Shown here piece by piece: positions 1 through 9,159 of a stretch of DNA of 64,000 nucleotides. The notes under the pieces are model-generated. The model was not told where the DNA came from. It saw nothing but the letters and a program-made list of their open reading frames with translations, and did not search any database. Within the stretch, counting starts at the first letter, position 1, and every line of letters starts with the position of its first letter. Origin of the DNA: Macrolepiota albuminosa (Eukaryota; Basidiomycota; Agaricomycetes; Agaricales; Agaricaceae). Location of the stretch: assembly GCA_027475525.1 (NCBI GenBank), contig JAMWFC010000055.1, positions 2,443,042-2,507,041 on the forward strand, written 5' to 3'. A program made the translations under genes and the position numbers.

Positions 1-990
1 AATGCCTGTTGTTGCCTTTGCCTCTCCTCTTCTTCAGCCAAAGCAATATGTCTGAGCCGTTGCTGCTCTTGCAATACTGCTAGTGCCTGCTGTTGTCTAT
101 CCTGCTCCTCAGCTGCAGCAATGTGCCTCAACCTTTGTTGGTCTTGCAATGCTGCTAATGTTTGTGGAGCAACCTGCTGATTAATTTGTCTTCCTCTATT
201 CCCAAGTGCAGGTGGCAATGGTAATGGCATTGTGAAGTTTGGCAAAGCAGGCATTCTAGGTATAGGATTCCGTAAAGGAGCATCCCAACCTTCAGGCAAA
301 TGAGTTTCAGGTATACTCATAGCAGTCCCACCAACTACAGGCTGATTGACTAATCCCACCCTATTATCTCTTCCATGCACAGCAGCTGGTAGAGGTGCTA
401 CTATTGAAGGCACATAAGGAGCTCTATGTGCAGGAAGAGGTAGAGGTGGTATCATTCTAGGAATAGGATTTTGCAAAGGGGCATTCCATCCTTCAGGTAA
501 ATGAGTTTCAGGAATAGCCCTAGCAAATAGATCCTCAGCAACAGTTGGTGGTCTAACAGGCCTCCTCAAAGAGCTAGAAGTATTTCCTCCAGAGCTTGAA
601 CCAATCTGATTATTTCCCCCAGTTCTCATATCCCCCAATCCTATAGTTCCAAGTTGTACATCCTCAGATGCAAATAAGTTCATAGCAACAGTTGGTCCAA
701 TAGGCCTTCCCAAAGAGCTAGAGGCAATCTGATCATTTCTTCCAATTCTCATATCCCCAGGTCTTATATCCCCAGTTCCCATATCCCCAGTTCCCATATC
801 CCCAGTTCCCATATCCCCAGTTCCATAATGAAGTGGTATAACCACTGAAGTAGATCTTCTACTTCTATTTGAACGACGCTCATCAGGATCAGTCATTTGT
901 AACTGTTGTAGCCTGCTTTGAATCCTAGCCTGCTGTCTTTGACCTTCAGGAGTACTGGGTTCATTATTAGAATGAGTAGTTGAAGATTGC
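1..990 (-). CDS. Gln-rich repeat protein, 3' part (runs off the window edge)
   Basis: On the minus strand the frame is open from a splice acceptor at 991-992 to the window edge, about 330 residues with no stop. The protein is low in complexity and built of internal repeats: five copies of a Gly-Thr-Gly-Asp-Met-like pentapeptide (about 745-830), two copies of a block reading ETHLPEGW(N/D)APL followed by (Q/R)NPIPRM (about 470-530 and 270-330), and two copies of a Q-rich coiled-coil-like block with the core QQRLRHIA near the left edge. Scattered patches are SSS-, PLP- and Q-rich. No catalytic domain is visible in the part present, and the C-terminus lies outside the window. The upstream side carries the mini-exon array described separately. 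I do not recognise the family; a host low-complexity protein or a transposon-associated protein are both possible. Confidence 0.55.
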
Positions 991-1515
991 CTGAAAAAAT
1001 AGTTTTTTAAGCATTTTCATAGCTTAAAACTATTGAAAGACACTTACATGATGAATATATCAATAGCCCAAAGTTGTCCAAGTGTTACTATAAGCTGAAT
1101 TGAATTTTTCTTGATTTTATTTAATTTTTTAAGCATTTATAAAGCTCAAAAACAATGAAAGTCACTTACTACAATAGCCCAAACTTTCACTATAAGCTGA
1201 ATTGAATTTTTCCTGATTTTTCTGTGATTTTTTCGAATTTTTTAAGCAATTTCCAAGCTCAAATACATTAAAAATCACTTACAATGATCAATCAATAGCT
1301 GAAAGTTGTCGAGCTATTGAATGTTTGTTAAGGATCATTGATCAATCAATCAATCATTACTTACTTTGTAGTTGAGTTTGAAAATTTCGCTATAAGAATG
1401 TTTGTTAATGGTCATCAATCAATCAATCAGTCAATACTTACTTTGTAATCAAGTTTCGAAGTTGTAGCTAAATTGATCATTTATTAATAGTCATCAATCA
1501 ATCAATCAGTCAATA

Positions 1516-1561
1516 GGATAATTCTATTTGTGAACCCCTCGGAAGTTGTGAACCCCACCAT
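1516..1561. repeat. Left terminal inverted repeat of the MULE
   Basis: This 46-bp end is the inverted copy of 2890-2935 with two mismatches. The target duplication CAGTCAATA lies directly outside it at 1507-1515. Confidence 0.9.
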
Positions 1562-1954
1562 ATCCCAATGATAAGTACCAAAAAGAGAAAAATAATGTTT
1601 AATTTGTCATCCCAGTCACATCAGTCACATTTGAAAGTTTGTATGATACAAGTTATCCTAAGCCTTTAACGTCGCTTGTCGCTTTGCTACCAATGTGGGG
1701 AACTACTGGCTCAAATTTACATTCCATGACTACAGCCGCATACATGAGAGGTGGAGAGGCGCAATATATCACTCTTTATTAGCCCTTTTCTGTATGTTCC
1801 GCCCTCATCTATCTGAAATAATGAGCAGCCTCTTCCTTCCGCCTTCAGTAACAAGCAGCAGTAATTTCATACCTGTCTACAGTACAAGATAAAGCCCCGG
1901 CATGAATGCACAAATTTCCAGGTAGTTCAAAGAATCCTGTCTCTTGACGCCTCC

Positions 1955-2662
1955 ATGGCTAACTTTGAGGATTTTGCCACTCCACAGTCAACTGCTGCAT
2001 TCTCTGCTCAGTATTTCAATTCTGTCATTACCTTCCGACATACCCTAGACCTGGATTACCCACGGATTGCTTTGTATCCTTCTCTTGTGTCCTTTGTCTT
2101 AGAGGAGGATATTTTGTTAGATGCTTCTGCCACCGTGATCATTCCTGGCGAGGTGATCCCCCATATTCGGGATGTTAGATCGATTTCGCTGACATCATTT
2201 CTGCACCTACATCAAACCCGCTTGAATCTCCTCTGACCCAGCCTCGTGCAACCGACACGCTGTCTGCTCGAACTGTATACCATGAAACCCAGGCAGCCGT
2301 GCGAAGCTTGACAAACCATATTCAAACGCAAGAACAGATGGAGAACTTACTCGACAAACTATATGGACTTCGGTATGTGTAATCTATTTCAAAGCCTATG
2401 TTCTCCTATTCAGAACTCACTTTTTTCGGACAGAGAGGAACACGTTGATGAGATCCGACGTGAACGTCTTCAGGAGCCACCAGTTGTGGAACGAAAGGGC
2501 CGGCCAAGGAGTCAACGTTCTGAAGGCCGTCCTCAAGGAGGAGGGGGGAGCATCTTGAGGTCCCGTCAGGCAAAGAAGAAGACTGTGGAGCGTCGTTGTG
2601 GCAATTGCCATAGGACTGGCCACAATCGCGTAACTTGCCCAGATCTTGTTCAAGACGTGTAA
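1955..2662 (+). pseudogene. Transposase-tail remnant with CCHC zinc knuckle inside the MULE
   Basis: An open frame starts with ATG at 1955 and runs about 75 residues; the coding sense then continues in another frame from about 2190, so at least one frameshift or unrecognised intron lies near 2180-2190. A plausible intron with a GTATGT donor near 2373 and an ACAG acceptor near 2435 joins a helical stretch to a basic RGRPR-like region and then the knuckle CGNCHRTGHNRVTCP (about 2596-2640), ending at TAA 2660-2662. Basic linker plus C-x2-C-x4-H-x4-C is usual at the C-terminus of MuDR/FAR1-type transposases. No DDE catalytic region is present, so this is only the tail of such a protein. Confidence 0.5.
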
Positions 2663-2749
2663 TTAGTCCTTTATGTCTTACAATTGAAAAAATGTCTTTG
2701 CGTAGACTATTATAGACTTCTTGCTCGTGTTCGTTCAGGCCTCCATGGG

Positions 2750-2903
2750 AGAACAGACAGGTAAGAAAATGAATTATTATTTTATGTCACGCCGACTAAA
2801 TTATTAATTAAAATGGTGGGGTTCATAGAACAGACAGGTAAGAAAATGAATTATTATTTTATGTCACGCCGACTAAATTATTAATTAAAATGGTGGGGTT
2901 CAT
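2750..2903. repeat. 77-bp tandem duplication at the right end of the MULE
   Basis: Units at 2750-2826 and 2827-2903 appear identical. The second unit overlaps the first 14 bp of the right inverted repeat, so part of the terminal repeat is present twice. Confidence 0.9.
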
Positions 2904-2935
2904 AACTTCCGGGGGGTTCACAAATAGAATTATCC
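2890..2935. repeat. Right terminal inverted repeat of the MULE
   Basis: This is the 46-bp inverted partner of 1516-1561. The second target duplication copy follows at 2936-2944. Its inner 14 bp are also the end of a 77-bp tandem duplication. Confidence 0.9.
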
Positions 2936-3130
2936 CAGTCAATACTTACTTTGTAATCAAGTTTCGAAGTTGTAGCTAAATTGATCATTTATTAATAGTC
3001 ATCAATCAATCAATCAGTCAATACTTACTTTGTAATCGAGTTTCGAAGCGTTGCTATAAGAATGGTTATTAATATTTGTAAATCAATCAATCAATCAACA
3101 CTTACTTTGTAGTGTAGTTTACTCACTACA

Positions 3131-4430
3131 ACGTTGAAACCGTGGAAAAATTGATGCTGTTTGGTTTAAGAATACGCGAGGCGTGAAAACTGGTGTCCAC
3201 TAAATCGCGTTTTGGCCTCAGCCACATCCACAAACTCCGGACACCTTCCACATGTGTCCGAGAGATAGCATACAGTAAAATATTTAATATACACATTTAA
3301 TATACAATTTTTTTTTCTAACTGACCGAAAAAGAGATGAAAAAGACAACTATTTGTCAGCCTTAGTCATGGATGACTCAGCTGACAAATTTTTAGTCATC
3401 ACATCAAATTCCCACAAAAGTCGTCGCATTCTATATAGATCTTTGCTCTTGCCGAGCACAGCCACCCATCGGCTGTTGCCGTGCCATCAGTTGTTGATCG
3501 CAATCTCCTGCGCGCGTTTACTGCTCTGGCTGGTTGACGAGTTGCCCTTTTTCCTGGGTTGGGGTTGGTTCTTTTGGTGAGCTCTGTCCTGAGTCTACAG
3601 TTTTCGACTCTTTACGCTTACAGTTTTCAGCGTGAATTTAGAACATATTTGGGACTTTTGTGCTCTGTTTGTCTGCCTCGAGTGAGGCAGACGTATCAAC
3701 ATGCCGAACATTCCCAACGCAAAGGGCTCAAGGGCATCTGAAGCGACATTTCGTCGATTCGCAGTGGAAGCAGCGTGGTACATTGAGATTAAGATGTGGT
3801 ACAAGAAGTCAAGGACTAGCTGGACACAATTCTCATTGAACGGAACTCCGAGTCGATGAGGCAATGGCATTGAGAATGTTCATTCACACGATGTCCAGAA
3901 AGAATTGACATACTCATGCTCGGTAATTGCTTGCTTCTCGATTGACCCACCAATTTCCATTTCAGGTCGACTTTGAGAATAAACCAATCTTCCCGTTTTG
4001 TTTTTATACATCTTGTGTCCACAGAGGTAGTGAGTAGTCTAATGTGCACTTGACAACTGTGATATGTAGATGGAAACGAAAGTCCACGGTCCGATGCGTC
4101 TTGCCGCAACACTGTTGGAAGACACTACATCCCATCCAAGGTTCAGATCTCAGAGCTTATACTTTCTTTGCTATCTCCTAATTGTATTGGACGAGGGTTA
4201 GTGTAACAGCGTACCAGGCTAAGATGGATTAGAAGATGGCGGCAAAGTGAACGCATTCATTATCAAGGTTCTTTCTGCAACTACTAAGCGTAAGAAAAAT
4301 GCAGTGAATTGACGCTACCAGATGCAGAACTTACCGAGTCTGGCACAGATAAGGGAGGACCCATGCTTATCATAGAAATATAGGGGCGAAAAATAAAAGA
4401 AGAAAAAAGAGCTCAACTATACAGATACAA
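3131..4430. other. Intergenic stretch, no supported gene
   Basis: No conserved protein or RNA gene was recognised here. The best small frame is 3701-3859 on the plus strand (ATG to TGA, 52 codons, Lys/Arg/Trp-rich). It has no recognisable domain and I treat it as unproven. Confidence 0.4.
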
Positions 4431-4438
4431 TGGAATTC

Positions 4439-4443
4439 AAAAA
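4439..4443 (-). terminator. RNA polymerase III terminator of tRNA-Asp
   Basis: A run of five T on the minus strand lies 10 nt beyond the tRNA 3' end, as expected for Pol III termination. Confidence 0.6.
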
Positions 4444-4453
4444 TACAAATAAC

Positions 4454-4545
4454 TCTTCGCCTGGGAGTCGAACCCAGCTTTCGCGCGAACTTTTGCTCAG
4501 GAAATCCATGACAGGCGCGTGTACTAACCGATATACTAGCGAAGA
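4454..4545 (-). tRNA. tRNA-Asp (GTC) with a 21-nt intron
   Basis: On the minus strand the 7-bp acceptor stem TCTTCGC/GCGAAGA pairs perfectly. The D arm contains GGTTAGTAC, and the T arm CTGGG-TTCGACT-CCCAG is perfect. The anticodon stem CGCGC/GCGCG encloses a CTGTCA loop with anticodon GTC. About 21 nt intervene right after position 37, the canonical tRNA intron site, and removing them leaves about 71 nt. An oligo-T terminator follows. All these features are read directly. The Asp identity rests on the anticodon and the Asp-like D arm. Confidence 0.9.
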
Positions 4546-6080
4546 CTATATCCAGATCGTTTCTTGGAGTCAAAAGAAGGAATTTTTCACGGGACCAATC
4601 GAGGGGCTATTTTACTTCCCACCGCTCCCTCTGCGAAGTGGCATAAATTTGATAAACCGGGCATGTGACAGGCTAGTTAGCCCTTCTGAGTCCTACCCCT
4701 ACAGACGGCGTGATCTAAGAAACCGGGAATGGGTAGGCCATACAGCCTCTCACAAGGTGCCCGGCAGATAAGAACTTACCAGCGACCCCGAGGCGCAGGT
4801 GGAACAACACCTTAGGGAGTTTCATCTGGATGACCACTCTCTAGGTAATCCTCTTATATATTTCAGAGTTTAGTTGATGATGACTCGAACGCAGATCGGA
4901 GCGAGATAGTATATTCTTCGTACCCTCCATACCACAACGGAATGAAAATCACGGAGCTGGGATAGGCTGTACCAGCCTCCTGAGGATCTCCGCTACAAAG
5001 CTTTAACTCGGTAAGGTCATTGATATAATTTATCAGTACAGTTGAGCATTTAATTGGCAAAACCTTGGATCCGGACGGTTAATGTTAAATGTAAATTTTC
5101 CTGGTTCTCGTGCCTCTGCAGTTCGTCGCGTGGAAATGTCTGAATCGAAGTTTTAGCGCATATCGATCGCCGAGGCGATCACTTTTTCTTTTTCTGTATT
5201 TTCTCGAGGTGTAATTTCTCGAGGCAGCGGCGTAGCGACGGCTAAACAGTAGTATGTACTGAAGTGTAACTGAAAATAGATAATTGTTATCAGGGAGAGG
5301 TGGGAGGGTGCGCGAAAAACGAGGTGACTAAACGTATCAATTTCTAATACCAAAAATGAAAGAATTAGGTTGACGAAACGATGTCTATACTGATCTTTTC
5401 TTACTGCCGTAACGGAAAATGCCCGTAAGGATAATTCCGTCCGTATTCGATCTGCTGTGACTGATGAGATGAGCCCGTCATCGACTGACACTGTGAGATC
5501 TTACATCTCAGAGTAGTGAAGCTTCCTGTACGTAGGACTGAAAAAACACTGTGAGGGCCAATCACTACTCTGTGAGATGTATGAAGCTGTGATCTGTGAT
5601 GACTGAACGACTCTGCGCTCACCTAGTAAACGATGATAACTGTGAGAGTGCAAGACCGTTGCACTGAAAGAAAAATTTTCTTCGCTGATGAATATGCAAG
5701 ACCGTTGCATGTAAAAGACTGAATCTGTACGACTTCGGGCCATACCGTTCCCGACTCAACATCCGCCAAAGCAATGGCATCAAGCCGAGAACGACCTTTA
5801 GTCATGGTGATCCGGGATGTAACCGTTTGCCACGCAGAGGCCTCCGAAAACGCTCCTTACCCTTGGAACCCGCGTTTACGTCGACCATGGGAAGGATAAA
5901 AATGCGGCCGCTCGCACGGTCCCAAAATTATCCTCCTAGATCGCTGAACTCTTTGAATTTCATGATAGCCAAGACATTAGTAGTTGAGAGTCTTCGAATA
6001 ATTCACGACAATAACTCTAAAAAGTCTCGTGAAGGGAAATGTGCAGAACTCAACCATGTTTCTTATCAATCTTTCCAACA
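4546..6080. other. Intergenic stretch with possible small RNA signals
   Basis: No protein gene is supported. The part at about 5390-5730 is unusually rich in box-C-like (RTGATGA) and box-D-like (CTGA) words on the plus strand and contains two copies of TGCAAGACCGTTGCA (about 5649 and 5694). This could be a cluster of C/D snoRNAs or chance. Long plus-strand frames starting at 5827 are antisense to the Rex1 gene and lack independent support. Confidence 0.3.
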
Positions 6081-8416
6081 CTACCCCTTGATTCCTAAGA
6101 ATAACAACCCTCTCTTCGCCAGCTCGACTGCCCCTTCGAGGTCACGCATATCACTTGATGTCCACCGTAAATCGGGGCCCATCTCATCTGGCGTCTTTCC
6201 GCTCCGTAAAGCGTTGTCAAAAGACGTCTTTCTGGCAGCAAGTTTTGCCATGTGGCGAGGGTCTGAGTGGCCCGTGAAGATCACTAGAGCAGTCCGTGGA
6301 GGCAAGGCTGCATGCAGCGTTTTGAGCTGAGTGTTTAGTGTCTCGAAGATGGTTTTGAGGATCTCAGGTGTAGGAGGCTCGGGAGGCGGGGGAGGGGGAG
6401 CATCCGATGATGATTTTGGTGTTGTCCCTACGGTCGTTAAACGCTGGTACGAGAAAGTTGGACTGAAGAAGATACTCACACCCCATAACATCAGCTAGCG
6501 CCATAAACCTCCCGAATACAAATTCGTGCGACGGTATGGCTTCCAACACTCCCTTAAGTACCTCCGCATCAGAAGTGCATCCCAACGCTGTCGTCGCCTT
6601 ATGACCATGCATGACAGACGGATTCCCATGGTCCACAACCGCGCTCCTTATACTCCCAACCGGACCACCAGCACGACGCGTCGAGCGCGCCATACGCTCA
6701 AATATTGACTCCAGATCGGTCTTATACTCCCCAAACCCTGGTCCGGACTCCAGCTTTTTCTGCAGTAGCGAAATACAGGCCCGCGCGTCTTCCTCTGGAT
6801 CGTGTCCTCCATCGCCCCGCGTCTGGATATCGCGCCCGCACCATTTCTTGGTGAGCCATGCTAGACCGGGCTTGAGGGGCCGTCCACGCGGGTGGTGGTA
6901 CATGATTGCGGTATCGATGCAGCGGGGGTGGCAGATCTTGAGTGCTTTAAGATCAGATTCGAGGGAGTGGCCGAGGAGAATGGGGGTTGGTGGTGGTGGA
7001 GAGGGCGAGGTTGAGGTTGAGAAGGGATTTTTGGGTGGCGGTGAAAGGAGACGCATGACGTGCGCCTGGACCTGCGCTAGTGTCGTGGTAACTGGCGCAA
7101 GTACTTCGGGCGTGATACCCGACCAGCTAGAAGGATAATATTATTGGGAAAACACCACTAGTTGTGTGTGTATTAACGTACCGAGTCAAGTAGTCTATTA
7201 CAGGCTTTGCCGGCCTCACTAGCTGATCGTAGACCACTTTCTCAGTGTAATAGTCGATGATACTAACTCGAGTCAGCTCCTTGCCATCTTCTGTCATACA
7301 CTGGGGGCGCGAAGATTAGCTGAGAATGTAGACGATACGATATGGAACTCGCCATTTCACAATCAATAGCATAAATCTTTGCTTTGGGCGGTTCTTTCCC
7401 TTTCTCAGGTATGTCATCAAGCAAATCCGGTTTTACGGGTTCTGGCGTCTCGAGCCAGCAATCATCAGGCTTTTCGAAGACATCCGCCATATACGATGGA
7501 ATCGGGTATTCATTCTCGATCATTTGTTCGAGTGTCAGGAGATACTGGGCAGGATCTTGATTATTGGCCATTTCTGCTGTGTCAAAAGGTGAGCAAGGAT
7601 TTCTTTCGATTATACAAAGGATATACATAGGAGTCTCAGAGTTGCACGCTTGTTCCTTTCCTCCCCACTTACCGGCCCTTGGAAGAAAGCACCGAGGACG
7701 CTATGCATGCGATATTGGTCTCCTGGTGCACGTGTTGGGCAAGCATGGCTGAACGTCGCAGCGATAAAGGGAACATTTGGCGGAGGACCTGCATCAGGTG
7801 TTCTCGGCAAGAGTGGTATTGATAATGGGATATGGGGATTTACGGTCGCGGATGTTGGAAGTGGGGGAAGTGACAAAACTTCCGACGTCAAGCCTGGTAT
7901 GAGTAGCGCCACGACTTTCTCTATGAGTGGAGCGTTCTTTCAGAAGTATGAGGAGGAATTTATCGCTTGATAGAAGAAAACTCACTTCGATGCGTAACCA
8001 ATTTGGTGGCGGTCCATCCGCAATGATATGTACGACGAGTTGACGGATTTCCTGTCAAAGACTTTGAGCATTTGGACAGAGGAAACCTGGAGTGCCTACA
8101 TCAATGCCAATAGCATGGTTTCTCCTCGTGATCTCAGCATTGTTATACATAAATCGGGGCTGTGTCGACTATCAAACAAAACGCCATCTTGCGAGTTTGC
8201 ATACAGCTTCAATAATGAGAGAAATACACACACATCTAGCTTCAACTCAGCCTTCTTTGTCTTCTTTTGTTTTCGTTTCTCGACCTTTGTCCAGCCATCA
8301 GATTCGGCAACCTCAGAATCAACATTAGATGTCGCTGGACTATCTGTCTTCGTTCTTTTGTGTTTTGGGGAGCTATCCGCAGTCGGAGACGATACATTCA
8401 GCCTCTTCTTAACCAT
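6081..8416 (-). CDS. rex1: RNA exonuclease Rex1 (RNH70), DEDDh family, 651 aa, 8 exons
   Basis: This is a nuclear 3'-to-5' exoribonuclease; yeast Rex1 trims 5S rRNA, 5.8S rRNA and tRNA 3' ends. Exons: 8416-8234, 8159-8100, 8051-7986, 7936-7627, 7576-7353, 7300-7182, 7126-6480, 6427-6081, total 1,956 nt and in frame throughout. The N-terminus is basic and Lys-rich, as for a nuclear protein. The family block around GPVSGEER and EQMIENEYPIPSY precedes the nuclease domain. Exo I is AIDCEM (Asp278, Glu280), Exo II is LLGHSLESDL (Asp379) and Exo III is HDPEEDA (His429, Asp434), so the DEDDh set is complete. The C-terminal FTGHSDPR block is also present. The intron right after DCEM (7352-7301) can only be read with a GC donor (GCGAGT) and AG acceptor. 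Gene structure and identity are secure; small errors at the short exons are possible. Confidence 0.93.
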
Positions 8417-8681
8417 TGAGGACGTTGTACTTCGCAGCTAGCGACTGTAGAACGGCGCCAATGGCGGATATCGAAAAAGTCGCAGGCATTTGGATCGAAA
8501 GACGATGACAAACATTGCAACCTTATTTAGGTGTGTTTTGTATGCTGCAGTAACCACTGTTCTGGTGTTGAGGACAAAGGTCTCAGCAATCTCGACACAA
8601 TAGCTCATCTAAACCTGACACATTTCGGTTGATTTCCAACTTGATTGCATACCTGAAGCAAATCTTTCCGAAGTCGAACAT

Positions 8682-9014
8682 TTACTCATCATACGACTTG
8701 AGCGCCAACGTAATAAGCTCCCTTAACACAGTCGCTTGTATCCTATGAAGGGGGAAAGTGGTCATACTTTTTAAGAAAGAAAGGAAGAGAAAAACAGGAC
8801 TGAAAATTCTCTGGAGCGTTCTGCCGATTTTCTTCGAGACGATAGTAGAAAGAAAGAGTGCCTCGCGGGTAATGAGCCCCATGTAAACTTGCGATAGGCC
8901 GCGCGCGATGTCATTTGTGTCATCTACGTTGAAAGCAACAGTCGATTTGTGGATAATGAGATGCTCGGTTGTCACAGCGCTCGAGTCATCACTTTGACTC
9001 AGCCCTTCATGCAT
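8682..9014 (-). CDS. Hypothetical protein, 110 aa
   Basis: An ATG-started minus-strand frame ends in TAA at 8682. It is largely helical and carries a segment HLIIHKSTVAFNVDD followed by a hydrophobic and basic stretch. I do not recognise a family. It lies 265 bp from the 5' end of rex1 on the same strand and diverges from the P450 gene, leaving a 145-bp gap that would have to serve as a shared promoter. An intron in the Phe/Leu-rich middle was considered, but no pair of splice sites kept the frame open. Confidence 0.35.
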   Translation of the reverse strand: MHEGLSQSDDSSAVTTEHLIIHKSTVAFNVDDTNDIARGLSQVYMGLITREALFLSTIVSKKIGRTLQRIFSPVFLFLSFLKSMTTFPLHRIQATVLRELITLALKSYDE

Positions 9015-9159
9015 ATGGTTTCTGACGCCGGCTCAAAACCCGATTGCGCGGCTGCCGCGAGCGTTCGTAATTCTCTTTGGAATCAGGGTTCCGGGCTTAC
9101 ATATAGCTTAATACTTTCGCTTCTCCCAACGTATCGGCCAAAACTTCGACTCGATCCTG

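Larger units (their letters stand above)
1516..2935 (+). mobile_element. Non-autonomous Mutator-like DNA transposon (MULE), 1,420 bp
   Basis: The element is bounded by inverted repeats at 1516-1561 and 2890-2935 that match at 44 of 46 positions and begin GGATAATTCTATTTGTGAAC. It is flanked by a perfect 9-bp direct duplication, CAGTCAATA, at 1507-1515 and 2936-2944. Long inverted repeats with a 9-bp target duplication are typical of the Mutator superfamily. Inside is a decayed plus-strand gene whose end carries a CCHC knuckle like that at the tail of many MuDR-type transposases. The catalytic core is absent, so this is an internally deleted copy that would depend on a transposase made elsewhere. 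It sits in an intron of the mini-exon array. Its GC-richer body contrasts with the AT-rich target. Confidence 0.85.
991..3105 (-). other. Tandem array of mini-exon/intron units upstream of the Gln-rich gene
   Basis: Read on the minus strand, this stretch has repeated GTAAGT donors and TAG acceptors that mark out tiny exons at 3029-3053 (25 nt), 2950-2975 (26), 1442-1467 (26), 1365-1389 (25), 1283-1313 (31), 1169-1188 (20) and 1048-1087 (40). Introns are 51-94 nt and most carry a TTAAC/TTAAT branch-like motif about 20 nt before the acceptor. The two 26-nt units are identical and their neighbours diverged, so the unit of about 79 bp has spread by tandem duplication. One intron is interrupted by the 1,420-bp element at 1516-2935; without it and one 9-bp duplication the intron would be 53 nt, the same as its neighbour. 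Splicing is inferred from signals only. Whether the exons are coding or 5' UTR cannot be told, because their lengths do not all keep one frame. Confidence 0.5.

Noticed and set aside
1300..3110. CRISPR-like or simple microsatellite array around ATCAATCAATC
   Set aside because: The organism is a eukaryote and there are no unique spacers. The longer unit with splice signals explains the periodicity better.
4770..4860. U1 snRNA-like ACTTACC 5' end
   Set aside because: Only the ACTTACC word matches. There is no stem-loop I, Sm site or usual U1 length pattern, and the reverse strand simply gives a GTAAGT word.
5827..7138. Long plus-strand frames (5827-6330, 6611-7138)
   Set aside because: They lie upstream of or antisense to the rex1 coding exons, have no domain, and are explained by the codon pattern of the minus-strand gene.
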